Shown one piece after another: positions 25,601 to 40,600 of a stretch of 64,000 bases of DNA. The notes under the pieces were generated by a model. It searched no databases. It was not told the DNA's origin and was given only the letters and a program-made list of their open reading frames with translations. Within the stretch, counting starts at the first letter, position 1, and the number at the start of each line of letters is the position of its first letter. A program made the position numbers and the translations under genes. The DNA is from Atherix ibis (taxonomy: Eukaryota > Arthropoda > Insecta > Diptera > Athericidae): positions 60,463,920 through 60,527,919 of the forward strand of contig OY282606.1 of NCBI GenBank assembly GCA_958298945.1, in the 5' to 3' direction.

Positions 25601-28600
25601 ATTCCATTCTCAATTCCACAATTTTGGCCATGGAAACAGCGCAGGTGTGCACACGCGCATTGTCCTGATGCAAGAGGATTTTTTTCTTCTTCATATGCGG
25701 GCGTTTCTCTTTGATTTCCTCTCTCAACCGTTGCAATAACGACGCGTAATACGCTCCTATTATTGTTTTTCCTTTTTCCAAGTGGTCGATAAAAATGATG
25801 CCCTGCGAATCCCAAAAGACCGTGGCCATCACCTTGCCGGCCGATGGCACAGTTTTTGCCTTCTTCGGAGCCCGTTCACCCTTGAAAATCCACTGTGATG
25901 ATTGTCTCTTCGTTTCTGGAGTGTAGTAGTGTATCCAGGTTTCGTCCACAGTGACATATCGGAGAAGGAATTCGGCAGGATTGCGATGAAAGAGTGCCAA
26001 CATAGCCTCAGAGTCCACTACACGATTGCGCTTACTGTCCTCTGAGAGCAAATCTTGCCGACATTTTTTTCACAGACAATTTTTCATGCAAAATTGGAGC
26101 GACTGTACCTTGTGATATGCCCGTGGCCTCAACTAATTCACGCACTTTAATTCGCCGATCGTTCAAAATCAGATCGTGGATTTTGTCGATGATTTCAGGA
26201 GTAGAAAACTCAACTGGGCGTCCTGAACGATGTTCATCTTTTGTGGATGAACGGCCACGTTTAAATTCATTCACCCAATTGTAAACCGTCGCAAACACAG
26301 GTGCAGATGTGCCATGAACTGCATCCAAATCGGCTTTGATTTCTTTCGGGCTTAAGCCTTTCAAATGGAGATGTTTGATGACAGCCCTAAACTCGCTTTT
26401 TTCCATTGTTATGCACAAATAAATGTCGTTAACTTTAATCGACGATCAAGCTGAAATTTTGACAGATTTCCTGTCGATAATGGTACTTACAAAAAAAATC
26501 TATACCGACACTACGAGCGCAATTTCTCGGATTTTCTAAGGACTTATTGAACAACCCTCGTAACGGCATAAATATTTTATTATTGTATCAGGTAAGAATA
26601 AATACATCATTTATACGATGTTTTGGGACAGGTGGGAGGATTAAGTTGATTATTTAAATTTTTTAATTTAAATAATCAACTTAATCTAAGCCTAAATATT
26701 ATCTCGTGTAAATAATATAAAGGAATTCTTCTTAATCCTTTTTTCTTAATATTTCTCTAAAGTTGAGTTTATTTATTAAGTTCTTTCTGACTAAAAATTT
26801 AAAAATAATGTAAATGGGTTTGTTGAAATTCTGTTTGTTTTTATTTGATGAAGGAAAACCGAGCTTCTTTTAGCAGATTGCAATAAAATTTCAGACTTTA
26901 TTGCTAGCACGCTATAAGACCGGAAGGTATAAAAGTTAAAAACACGTTCTGATAGCACTAAAATAAAAAAAAAATTCTGGATGATCGCTTAATTTGTGCA
27001 ACTAGGAAAAGGAAACGGAGATTTATTTGCTCCGAATAAAAAAATAATCCATGCAAAACCACCTTCTATGGATTGGAATTTACTCCGTCAAAAGTAGACT
27101 GATGAGTATTTTAAAAATGTGCTCTGGACACGGATTAGTCTAAACTCTAGATCTTTGGTTTTAAAAAGCAATATACGTGCGTCGCAATACTACAGGAAAG
27201 ATGCAGAAGGAAGTGGCGCGGTCCTAACAAATCTATGGATAAAGTAGGATGCTGGGCATGAATTGATGAAATTTAAAAAGGGCAGTATATGTATATTCGA
27301 TCAGTACTTTGGTTAATTGATGATACATTCGTCATGTAAGCATAGTTCGAGTAAATTTCTGCAAAATAAAAAAACCGACATTTTGGCAATTATCAATAAC
27401 ATTACAATTACACAACCTCAACCCTATAGTAGTTTTATGGGATGAGCTGGGCAGAAAATCGACTGAACGCCTAGAATTATACAAACTATCACCAAACTTA
27501 AAGAAGGTTTTCACGACAAAAAGCAACCTGAGCATTTATTTAATATTGTAATGTTAATCTAATTTAAATATTCTTTTTTTATATTTGAGATAAAAACTAG
27601 TTTAATTTGAAAAAAAAAATTTTTATTCGTTCATTTTAATTTCTGAGTTTCATTGACTTTTCAAATTAAAACCGATGTTGCATGTTTTTGATCTGCAGTA
27701 TATGTAGATTTAATGATTAATATTTTTATTCAAATTAATTATACACAAATAATGAAGGATACATAAATATTATTCAAGAGTCGTTAAAATTTTAGTCGAC
27801 AAAGCCCGATGAATACCTTTTTAGATTTTATTATTAATTTATATATAAGAATATGTTTAATATGTATTATTTATTGTATGTAATTTTAAAATCTTATATT
27901 TACAGAACCACTTCTGGCTGTAATGGTATATTTTCGCGCCGTTTGGATTTTTCATCTTTCAATTTACTGCCAAAGACTCGTCTAAATTCTTATCAAGTTA
28001 AGGTAAGCATTATAAATGAGTAATATTATTTTTATATATAAGGTGTAGTAAAAAGTAATCCATTATTTTGCCAATAGATGGCTTTAGGTGTCTGTATCTC
28101 CCGTTTTAAAAGTGCGATCGGGCTGCACTAGATGGCGTTAGAAAGATAAGATTTCGTACTAAAAAAGCTTCTCATACAGTTTTGTGATTACTTGACTCAG
28201 TACTTTTTTAGCACGCGTCAAAGATGGACACCAACAAAGAGGAAATACGCCATATTTTACAGTTTTTCTTCGATAAAGGCAAAAACGCAAGCCGAAAATG
28301 TCGATAAAATAATGGAAATCGTCGAGTCCGACCGTCACGTAAGCACTGTTTCGATTGCCCAGGAGCTAAACATTGCACAAAAAACCGTTTGGAACCACTT
28401 AAATAAGGCTGGATACAAAAAGAAGCTCGATGTATGGGTATCGCAAAAAAACCTCATGGATCGAATTTCCATCTGCGAATCGCTGCTGAATCGCAACAAT
28501 ATCGATCCATTTCTGAAGCGGATGGTTACTGGTGATGAAAAGTGGGTCACTTACGACAACGTCAAGCGACAACGGTCGTGGTCAAATCGCGGTCACCCGG

Positions 28601-31600
28601 CGCAAACGGTGGTCAAGCGAGGATTGACAGCCAGGAAGGTTTTGCTGTGTGTTTGGTGGGACTGGCAGGGAATCATCTACTATGAGCTGCTCCCCTACGG
28701 CCGAACTCTTAATTCGGAACTATACTGTCAACAATTGGACCGTCTGAAAGAAGCAATCGCTCAGAAGCGGCCAGCTTTGGCCAATAGGAGAGGAATTTTG
28801 TTCCATCAGGACAACGCCAGGCCGCATACATCGATAGTGACTCACCAGAAGTACCGGGACCTTGGTTGGGATGTTCTTATGCATGCACCTTATAGTCCAG
28901 ACCTGGCACCAAGTGATTACCACCTCTTCCTGTCTATGACGAATGATTTTGCAGGTGAAAAATTCGCCTCAAGAGAAGATTGTGAAAATCGACTGTCCCA
29001 GTTTTTTGCCAAAAAAGACGAGGGTTTCTATGAGCGAAGCAATATGAAATTACCTCCAAAATGGCAACAAGTTATCGAACAAAACGGTGCATATTTGACC
29101 TAAATCGTATCATTCTATCTATGCTAAATAAAACCTTCAATTTAATGCAAAAATAATGGATTTCTTTTTACTACACCTTACATATTACCTGCATAAATAA
29201 ATGTTCAGTGTCTATAGTGAGTAAGTGCGCATAAAATTATAAGAAAAACCTGAAAATATGCAAGTCTATCTCTGATATTTAAAATTTTCTTGACAATATT
29301 TTATTTTGCATAATAATTTATTATATATGTACGTTCCTTTATTTTCCAATTCCTTAACAATAAAATATTTTGAATAATAATAATACAAGCATTTAATATA
29401 TTATTCATTATAGTGGGCCAATAAACGTTTATTAATGATAATTAATTTATTATAAAGATTAATTTGTTTTACAGGAAATAAGCAAGCTGGAAAAATATGA
29501 ATTCACTCTTTGCATACACGTACATTGTTTATGACTTCAGTTAGGCCAAATATTGCTTTAAATTAAGATATCAATGCAAATTAAATTTTATTGTAGTATT
29601 GTCTGTCATAATTTACTAATAAACAACAATGAAGTCGTTTAGTGTGGGTATAATTATTGCTAGAGATCACCGTAAAAAATAACAGGAGATTTTCAAATCG
29701 AGAAACCTATAATTTCAAAAACTGGTGTATTTATGTTAACTTCCAGGGAACTATAATGCAATTTAGAATTTTATTTTTCGTTCTACAAGTATAACTTGAA
29801 ACAATTAAAAATTTAAAGTTCAACTCCAAATAAAAGAAATGTAGTCGTTGTGAGCATCACTATATCATATTTGTTCATATAAATGTGTATATGTTAAGAG
29901 TTCTTATTATTTAAAATAAGATCACTTTATTAACATATATAAAGTAAAAATCTTTTGAAGATGTTCTTTTTACTTAAAAACGTGCTTTTTATTCCTTTTA
30001 GTTGGCAAATAACATGCATCAATATTCAAGCATTCACGTTTTTATATAATATAAAAATTGTGCTAAATTTCCTAAATGAGAAAGCAATTAACAATTCGAA
30101 AAATGAAATATGTGTATTTGAAGTAAAGAAAATAAATGAGCTTCTAAAAAGATTTGAATGATATTTAAAGTTTTCTGATAATTTTAAATAAAAGTGTATA
30201 ATCTGCATTTGGTTTCCATTTTTTTAAAGCTAAAGTGCATTGAATCAATGTTTTCCTTGAAAAAAAGTAATAAAAAAATTGTACAAATTATTTGGAAAAT
30301 TTTTTGGGGAAAACAATAGAATAGAATCTAATTTTGGGCACTGCTGTACATGCCAGCAATCATGATAATTGAAAAAAATATATACTATGGCATTTACCAA
30401 ACGTTTAAATATGCGAATATTTGTAAGATTTTCGCCTGTTTATGGGCATGTAGCACAAATGATTATGTTTACTTTGGTAAAAAAGCATTGTCCGTATTTT
30501 TCGTAAAGCTCTTTGAGGCGGTTTTATTTTAAGAGAATTATCTATGGAATCTCCTTCAAAGAGCAAAAGCTTATCATTTTCTCATAAAAATATTCAAAAT
30601 TGACTAAGTTCTCTTCAGAAACCTATCTCTTAAACCTAGGCCTACCTTAACACATATCATGTATTCCCAGCATTGGCTATTCCAATTATCGACACAATGA
30701 CAAGGGCAATGACTTTTACAGTAGCAGTGGAAATGTTATTGAAAAAATCTTGGCATTGGCATTGAAAATTTATTGTTACTCTTTTATTGGCTGCGAAATT
30801 AACCTTTGACACTATCTTAACACAGCATTTACTCGTATATATGTAGATTTGGAAATTTATGTGGAATTAGAATCTGAAAGGAGTTTATAAATAGAAGAGC
30901 AAGAAATGTAAATTAAAAAATAATTTTGGTTTAGTTTGATTGTTCTACGTATTTTTTAAAAATAGTACCAATATTTTGATTTTTGATTTTTTGAGAGTAA
31001 TTTAATTTATATTTTCAGTTAACATTATAAATGACAGCTTATATTTTACGAAATAATTGTTTATTAAAGTCCTGATATATTTTACTTATGATTTTTCAGA
31101 GCATCCCCATAATTTAGAAATAAAGTCAATCAGTTTTGACTTTTGAATTATTTTCTGTATAAAATTGCATTTGAACAGTACTTGTCCAAATTACCATTCT
31201 TGGAAGTCAAATTATAACTAGTGCTGTTTGGAATCGTTGTCTCGAAAATGAAATAAATTGAATTGTTATGAAAATAAGTAATTTTAATTAAAGAAGCTAA
31301 AAATTTAAGAAAATAAGTCCTTTGATTTTTTATTTTATGTTGTTTTTTAGTCTTAGACTTCTTTCTTAAGTTTTGTGTTAGATATGTTACCAGGAATCTT
31401 GTTCTAACGATTGTTTCCAACTGGAGTTGATATGCTGATTGTATTGATTTAGGACAACACTAAATTACTTCTAACAATGAGTTAACAAGTGCTTAAAAGA
31501 GGAATTCAATTTTCGCAAGAGATCAGTAATGCCACCTCGTAATAGATTACGAATATTATTATGATGACGACTGCATTGAAGATGGCTCCAAAATAAAATA

Positions 31601-34600
31601 ATGGAAACTTAGGAATTTTTACCAACAAACTTAATAATGTTAAATTTATTTCGATCTTGTTCTGTATAATATAGACAATGACTGGCTATGAAACCAAAAA
31701 TATTTTGTTTTGAAATTCGCCAGTATGCAAAGTTTTACGAAAAAACGTTAATCATTTCAAATGGTCCTCTGAATCGGAAAAAACTTTTGATTAATGTAGC
31801 AAACGTAACAAACGAATTTCTTATAATAAAACTAACAACCATTTAATCAGTTTAGTGAAACAGCATATTGAAAGCTTTTTTACCATACCAGTACATTGTG
31901 TAAGGCACTTCAACTTAGAAGAACTATTAAAATTCCATACTATCTATTTGAAAAATGCTTGAAATATATGTATTATTTTTTTATAAATCACTTACGCTAA
32001 AGGAATTATGAATATCCATATAATGTTACGGTACATCGGGCAAGTGTAAAGTATTAGGTGGCACAAAGAGAGAGAGATGTCGGTGCACTTTGCTCTTAAA
32101 TAACTGTTGATTGGAATAATTTGAAAAACCCGATATTTTCGGCTCCTATTAATTTCATCGCTTGACTTTTGTATTCCATCGCTTACCCACATATGTTACA
32201 TGGGAATTATATACCAGTTTGAGGTGAATATATGCGTTGTATATATTAGCTAGATCAGATGCAGTTAAAAATTTGTTACTTAGCGTTTATGGAGGTTGTC
32301 ATAAACACACATATTCGGATTTAGTCATGCTAGTGCAATTTATAGGTTTCGCTTTAGAGACATGAGATAGCACTGTATTTTGGAAGTATTAAATTCCACT
32401 CTGTTCTTCAAGGTAATATACTGTCTACACATATATCGGAAAAAAATACGTTGTTGGTTCATTTCCATGGTTGAAGAGCAATGACGTGATTAGGAAACGA
32501 GTATGGAAAACTGAAACAGTGGGTTGGATTAGAAGTAACAGATAAGAGATCATTTATGAAAATTAGAAAATGTGTCGGATATAGAACCTCACAATCTATT
32601 TGAGGAGGCAATAGAGAGGCTGATGCCAAATACCTTTGAAATGTCAAGTGAAATAATCCTATACGCTCCAGATTGGCTAGATATGACATAAAATCGCCAG
32701 TGGATCTATAGCTACGGAAACTATTGGGTGGAAGGGAAAGTTCTGTCGTTTTCGAACACTTGCACTTATATGTGTTGTCGATTCTTAGCGAGAATTCTGA
32801 TTCGACTGAAATCGATTTAAACCGTTAGATTACTGTATGATTGATGGTTTATACGCATATTTTCGTATTTATGTCAGTTTTTTTAAACTTCTAAAATAGT
32901 CAACATGTGTGAAGAAAAAGTGCACTTAAGACATTGTATGTGTTGTATGAGTTCCATAAAGGGAACAACGATATGGAGGCAAAAAAAACTTGTGTGGCGT
33001 GTTTGGAGAAGACGCAGTAATAGCTAGAACATGCCAGAGATGGTTTGCGAAATTTCCTTCGGGTGATTTTTCTTTGAAAGATCAACCCAGATCAGGAAGG
33101 CCATCAGACGTCAATGACGAAGTGCTACGCAGTATGATTAGGACAAATCCCATGTTAAATTTCACAGAAGTGGCATTTCAAGCTTGGAATTCATCAGACT
33201 ACTGCTTTAGAGCACATTAAAAGGTTTGGTGTGCCACACGAATGAAGCGAAAAAATTTAATGTATCGAATTTCAATATGTTCTTTAAATCTTGCTCGTTA
33301 CAATAGGGAACTGTTTTTGGACCGATTGGTGACTGGTGATGAAAAGTGGATGGTTTATAAACATGTGGTAAGAAAAAGAGCATATGTTTACAAAGGGGAG
33401 ACACCACCGACCACATCCGGCAAAATGAAAGTTATGCACGGCAAAAGAAAGTTATGTTGTGTTGTTGGTGGGATCGGAGGGGTATTGTCCCCTATGAGTT
33501 GTTGAAAGAAAATTATACGGTCGGATGCTGATCGTTACTGTTCGAAACTTGATGTTTTGAATAAAGAAATTCAACGTAAACGTCCATATTTGGCCAACAG
33601 AAAGGGTGCAATTCTTCACCATGACAACGCTAGACTGCATGTAGAAAGAAAAACCGTTCAAAAAATTGCAGAGTTGGGTTGGGAAACTACCACAGCTAGC
33701 ATATTCTCCAGATATTGCACCATCTGACTGTTATCTGTTCAGTTCGCTGCAAAACTTTTTTAATGGAAATGAATATATAAATTATGAGGGTGTTCAAATA
33801 GCAGTGGAAGAATACTTTGCGTCCAAAAACGAGGACTTCTTTTCCAGGGGTTAGATAAGCTACCAGAACGCTGGCAGACAGTTATAAGTAATAAAGAAAA
33901 TTATATTTTAGATTAATTTTTTGAATAAAAAGTGAAAAAAATTTGGTGTTTCTATAGAAAAAACGACAAACCCCTTATACCCAATATATTGACGGTCACT
34001 GAAGAGTTTTGCTTAGTAAAGATATTTCATTAGCTAATAGTTTATCAGTGTTTCCATGACGTTAGAAGGAAAGGCTGTTAGTGTAATGGGTCGGTAATTG
34101 TGGGGAAAAGCACTCGCCTTTTTTGAGAATTGGTTAGGTGGAAAAATTACGCAGTGGTTTTGCCAATGTAGAAGAGCAAATGAATTTGCTCCATAAAATA
34201 TTCAACGTGTTCCAATAGAGGTGGAGGTAAACCACTTTCTGGAAGAGAGGAAGATGAGGGAAGTGATCCGCGAACAAATTGGCCATGTCTTTTGAGCTAA
34301 CAACTGGAGTTTCGTTATGAAATATTGTTGGGATGGATGAGGAAGCGGAATTTTTGATTCTTTTGGTAAATGACCAAAACGGTTTACTGCCCCTGGGACA
34401 CTAGTATTTTAAAAGCGCAAAAAAACTTAAGTAAAATGTTCTTTAAATGAAAGCATGGTAAAAGTAAAATTTTGCAGACAACTTTATTGTATTTGTAATA
34501 ATGTCCTTCTTTAGGTCAAAGAAAATCAGCGCTGATTGGCTAACTATTTTAATAAAAAATTGCTCAGACAGAGATGAATACTATAAATGTATGGAACCGG

Positions 34601-37600
34601 AATTAAACTAAGGCCTTAAACAAATAGAAATACGAGGGTCGTTCAATAAGTCCTTAGAAAATCCGAGAAATTGCACTCATAGTGTCGGTAAAGATTTTTT
34701 TTGTAAATAAAGCTGTCAAAATTTCAGCTCGATCCATAGCGTAGGTCAATTTCTATCGTCGATTAAAGTTAACGACATTTATTTGTGCATAACAATGGAA
34801 AAAAGCGAGTTTAGGGCTGTCATCAAACATCTCCATTTGAAAGGCTTAAGCCCGAAAGAAATCAAAGCCGATTTGGATGCAGTTCATGGCACATCTGCAC
34901 CTGTGTTTGCGACGGTTTACAATTGGGTGAATGAATTTAAACGTGGCCGTTCATCCACAAAAGATGAACATCGTTCAGGACGCCCTGTTGAGTTTTCTAC
35001 TCCTGAAATCATCGACAAAATCCACGATCTGATTTTGAACGATCGGCGAATTAAAGTGCGCGAATTAGTTGAGGCCACGGGCATATCACAAGGTACAGTC
35101 GCTTCAATTTTGCATGAAAAATTGTCTGTGAAAAAAATGTCGGCAAGATGGGTGCCGCGTTTGCTCTCAGAGGAGAGTAAGCGCAATCGTGTAGTGGACT
35201 CTGAGGCTATGTTGGCACTCTTTCATCGCAATCCTGCCGAATTCCTTCTCCGATATGTCACTGTGGACGAAACCTGGATACACTACTACACTCCAGAAAC
35301 GAAGAGACAATCATCACAGTGGATTTTCAAGGGTGAACGGGCTCCGAAGAAGGCAAAAACTGTGCCATCGGCCGGCAAGGTGATGGCCACGTTTTTTTGG
35401 GATTCGCATGGCATCATTTTTATCGACTACTTGGAAAAAGGAAAAACAATAACAGGAGCGTATTACGCGTCGTTATTGCAACGGTTGAGCGAGGAAATCA
35501 AAGAGAAACGCCCCCATCTGAAGAAGAAAAAAATCCTCTTGCATCAGGACAATGCGCGTGTGCACACCTGCGCTGTTTCCATGGCCAAAATTGTGGAATT
35601 GAGAATGGAATTGTTGCAGCATCCCGCTTATTCACTAGATTTGGCCCCGAGTGACTATTTTCTTTTTCCCAATCTGAAGAAATGGCTTGGCGGACGACGG
35701 TTCACTTCCCACGAGGACGTCATTGCTCAAACGGATGAGTATTTTGCAGAACTTCGGAAATCCTATTTTTTGGACGGGATAAAAATTTTGGAAAAACGGT
35801 TGGAAAAGTGTATAGAGCTAAAAGAAGATTATGTTGAAAATGAAATTATTTTTTTTAAAAACAGTTTTCCTTTTTTTTCTAAGGACTTATTGAACGACCC
35901 TCGTAACATAATATAAAAATATTAAATATCGAGTTTTTATATCCAAAGTGTTTTGCAAATATCATTTACAGTGTCATTCCAAATCTACAGTCGCAAAATC
36001 AATGTTTAGATCTGACTATGTATAAAAGTTATGGAGTTTTGAAATTAGTTCAATCAAATTTACTAATATTTAATAATACTTAATAATACTTAATAATATT
36101 TAATAATATTTAATATTAGGTCACTTCTAGCACATATCCGTTTTCTTTAACACTTTTGCAGAACAAAATAAAAACGAATGTACTGGTGCAATATCACTAT
36201 ATGTTGTCAGTATCCCACTTCCGAAGTTGTAATTGTAAAAAACAGTAATACGAGCACATATTTTATTTCAATTGCACTTGCGAGCAATGTTAACTGTTGA
36301 TTTCCTTTTAATTTTTCGTATACCACCTTGATCAAAAAGTTACCGGAATTTATTCAGAAAATTAAAAATACAAGTTTATTCATTTAAATCTATATTGTCC
36401 CCTTTAAAGTAATCCCCATCGACTTTAACACACTTATGCCAGCGCTTGATCCAATCCTCGAAACATTTTTTTATATTCGGTTTTCGGTATGTCCATCAGT
36501 TCTTCCTGCGATTTTTCCATTACTTCCTCTCGGCTGCTGAAACGCGTTCCCCGTAATGGTTTTTTAACTCGATTGAACAGAAAGAAGTCACAGGGACTTA
36601 TTTCTCTGCCCACAATTCTGGTTTCTTTCGGCGAATTGCTTCACGCAAACGTTTGATAACGCCCAAATAATACTCTTTGTTTACTGTCCGGCCTTCTGGC
36701 AAAAATTCATGATGCACTACACCGTTGTAATCCATGAAAACCGTGAGCATTGCCTTCTTTTTTTGACTGAAAACGACGTGGTTTTTTTTGGTCTCGGCTC
36801 ATTTGGTGAGCGCCATTCAGTTGCCTGATGTCTGGATTGCGTGTCGTACTCATAAACCCACGTCTCGTCTCCAGTAATGATCCTTTTGATGAATGTGGGA
36901 TCGGATTCAGCTTCGCAAATCATGTCTTTTGCGACGTCAACACGGTCTCTTTTTTGCATGAAATTGAGGTCTTTTGGCACCAACTTTGCTGCTAAACGAC
37001 GGAAACCCAAATCATTAACCAAAATGTCTTGGACGGATCCATAGGCAATGTTCAAGTCCTCTGCTATCTCTCTGATGGTTAATTTGCGGTTATTGACCAA
37101 CATTTCTTTTACTTTATCAATGTTTCCGTTGGTTTTCGATGTCGATGGTCTGCCACTGCGTTCATCATCTTCGATTGACTCACGACCACTTTTGAACCGC
37201 TCGCGCCACTGGTTTTTTACGCAAAATTTAATACAAGTTCGTTGTTGCAAAATTAATATCCATTTCTAAAATTGTAAAAAATCGCCAACATACACAGAGA
37301 TAGATGTACTCTTTGGCTACGTAACTTTTGCAAATGTCAAGCTATGACGCTAAGATTAAGAGGGAATATCAACAACAGATGTACCAACTTAACAAAAAAA
37401 AAACAGAACTCAAATCGGAACGATGTGAGCGCCACATTTTTTGATCAAGGTGGTATTGTTTGTTGTTCAATGTGTCATCAGCTGACAATGAAACTAAATT
37501 CAGCTTACAAAATATGGTAATTATTCTTGAAAATGTTATATATATTATCATCAACAACGCGAGTTCGGTTTAGGTCTGTTTAATCTTTCGAACAGGGTCT

Positions 37601-40600
37601 TCGTGAGCCATACGGATTAAGTGATTTGTTCACCGAAGCCTATTGAGGGTTAATTTTTTAACGACTAAGTTGTTAAATTCATTGGCGCACGCAAAAAAGT
37701 TGGGTGCACTTACTAAGACTGGAACCCCTCATGCTAACTCCTTAGTCACTGGTCACTTTCACAAGTGTCAGATTTATCCTTAAAGAGGACACAGGAAAGT
37801 CCGTCTCCAGGTGGATACCATGAGTTTTCCGAATAGCTTGTTTTCACAGGTTGATCGTGGTCAACCTAGTTAGTCTCAATCATAATGTAATTTCACTGAT
37901 ACCTTCAACTCCTGGTGCCTTGTGGTTTTTCAGGTCTGGGTTGCTTGTGTTGTCTTGTCAATTTTAGTGGCTGCAGTAGGATATGTTCGTTTTCGCTTAA
38001 CGGAGCCTTTTCCTAAGGACGATAGGAGTCTCATTATCCTCAGATGGATATTTAATTAAATTAGGCTTCCTACTTGTCTTAGCTAATGATACAACAGCCT
38101 CCTCAGTAAAATGAACTATGTCTGTTATAGCTTCGATAGAACATATATACATAAGGTTTAGTAGATTATTATTATTATGCATAATAACTATGCTTATGTA
38201 TTTGCGCGTGTATACTTGCATGTATATTGTCACGTTTTGGGTTGCCCTTGCAGTTACATTCTGATCAAGGTCAAAATTTCGAATAAGCCGTTTTGCCAGA
38301 AAGCTATGAAATTTTTTGGGGATCGAATAAACAAGAACAACCCCTTTACACCATCAATCTGACGGTATGGTAAAACGTTTCAAGCAAACTATGCCGGAAT
38401 ACTTATCCAAGTATTGCAATCAAAATCAGTAAAATTGGGGCAAACTACTACCATTATTAATGTTAGCATATTGGTCGGCAGTGCACTAAATTACTGGAAA
38501 AATATTTACCTGTTTCATATTTGACAGAGAGCTGCGTTAAACGACTGACCTGTTTAATGGACGAACACCAAATGGAAATGTCAAGTCGGCGAATACATTA
38601 AGTATTTGTGAAACAAACTTGAAGTTCGTCGGCATTATCAAATGAATTCGCTTCAATAATGGAAGGTGATTATGTGTTATATCTCGCGGAAAGGATTATT
38701 GTAATGCAAACCTCAAATGAACTGGGGTGGATCTTATTACGTAGAGCCAGTGATAAATAATGTCAACTTCTGTAAACATAAGAGGCAGAAACGCGACTAC
38801 TGCATATCGGATCGAATGGCGAAATATCATGAACACAGCGGAGAAGCAGCAGCTACCATGAATTAACCGAAGACTTCATTCTTATCGGAGACGTAGTGTT
38901 GTATGGGACACTGTGCACAAATGAGATTATTTAATAATTATCAGCTGTGGATGAAGAGTGCGAGAGACTAATCGTCTGTTTCGCTCCTTACTCCATTTTT
39001 ATTTGCTTCTATTTTAGTGTGCTCTAAAAGTAAACCCGCACTTAACTGTATAATTAAGCAGAAAAAAATCCGAAAAATCTTACGATTTTATTGAATTGGT
39101 CACAACTTTGATTGTAATTCTAGTCCTTTATTAGCAAGGCTTGGACTTGGTTATTCAAATAAAAATAACATACATGTGTATGTATTATTTTATTAATTCT
39201 ATTATGATACACTTACTCCAGTTATAGCAGAGCAAAGACTGTTTATAAACAAAAAAAATCACTAGATTAGATAGATAATGAGTGTATCCATTGTAGTTTT
39301 TACAATTTTTGCAGTTTTTAGATTCAAATTATTGCCTGAGTGAATAATAATGTTGCGATTTTAATTCAAATTTTATATAAAAAATTGGTTTTGGTTTTGC
39401 TTACTACAAGTAAGGCATCTATTCGTCATAGTCTCTATAATTAGACTTGTATGGACATTATGTGACTATAAACTATTTGATATCAAAATATTCACCAATA
39501 TTTGTCTTAAAACCTAAATTTGTCGGACTTAACAAAAATGTTACGTGTATGTTAAAATGTCAATAATTTATATATGTTAAAAAATGTCAATATTTATGTT
39601 TAATATTGCAATTTTTCTTGTATTTTTTTTAGATGGAAGATGAAGGAAACCACGGCAATGATGAAACACGACTTTTCATTTTATCATCTTTAGCGCAAAA
39701 TCAGAAGAGCCGAGTATCTTGTGTTCTGTGCGAAGAACCAATGCTCGTCTTCGACCGTTATCCTCTTGTTGATGGGACATTCTTTCTCAGTCCAAAACAG
39801 TACACATCTGGATGTATTGAGGTATTTATTCTATATTTTCTTTAATTTGTTTAAAATTGTCTTTTACGTAAGTTAATTGATATTTGTACCTCTTTCTGGC
39901 AACATACTATTTTTTCGGAAAAGTCAAGCATAATAGTTCATTGTATGCTACTTCCCCACATTGCTCCCACAATAGTTAACATTTGAAAAAAGACAATTTC
40001 TTCTCATTTATTACAAAAAAATGCTTTGCACTGTACAGCTCTACTAATAGAGACCACGCTTTTAAAATTTATATTGGTTTTTAATTACTACCATGGTATG
40101 AACTCTCATAGGTAAGAACTAGACATACTTCTACACGACAGACGTATGACGTATTGACTAAGCGCTTATAACAGAAAACCCTTTTTACTTCCAAGATTTT
40201 ACTTGCAGAAGTTCTGACAATACTACGCATGGTGGAACAGCTATTCTTTAAAAAAAAAATAATTTCATCCACTCCAACTTTAAATTGAATTTCTAGAATT
40301 CACAATTGTTTCAATTAAATCCTTATTTAACGTGAATGTAGCACCTATATATTGTCGTCCCAATAAAATGATGACTGCTTGCAAATTTGCATCCTTCTTC
40401 CAGTCAGTTGGAGCATCATTTCTCGAGAGTGGTGACTATAATGCTAAGCACCCTCAATGCGAATATAATACAAGGAACTGTATATTTATTATAGATTTAT
40501 AATGTATATTTATTATAGATAGCAACAAAACAAATATTGTCCTATTGAAGAACATATCACTTAGTGCGACAAAATGAAGCTCTCCGGGCAAAATTGAACA

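Noticed and set aside
4132..39632. Direct splicing of hdc exon 1 to exon 3
   Set aside because: Phases do not match and a stop follows after about 20 codons. The 97-bp exon at 27906-28002 restores the frame.
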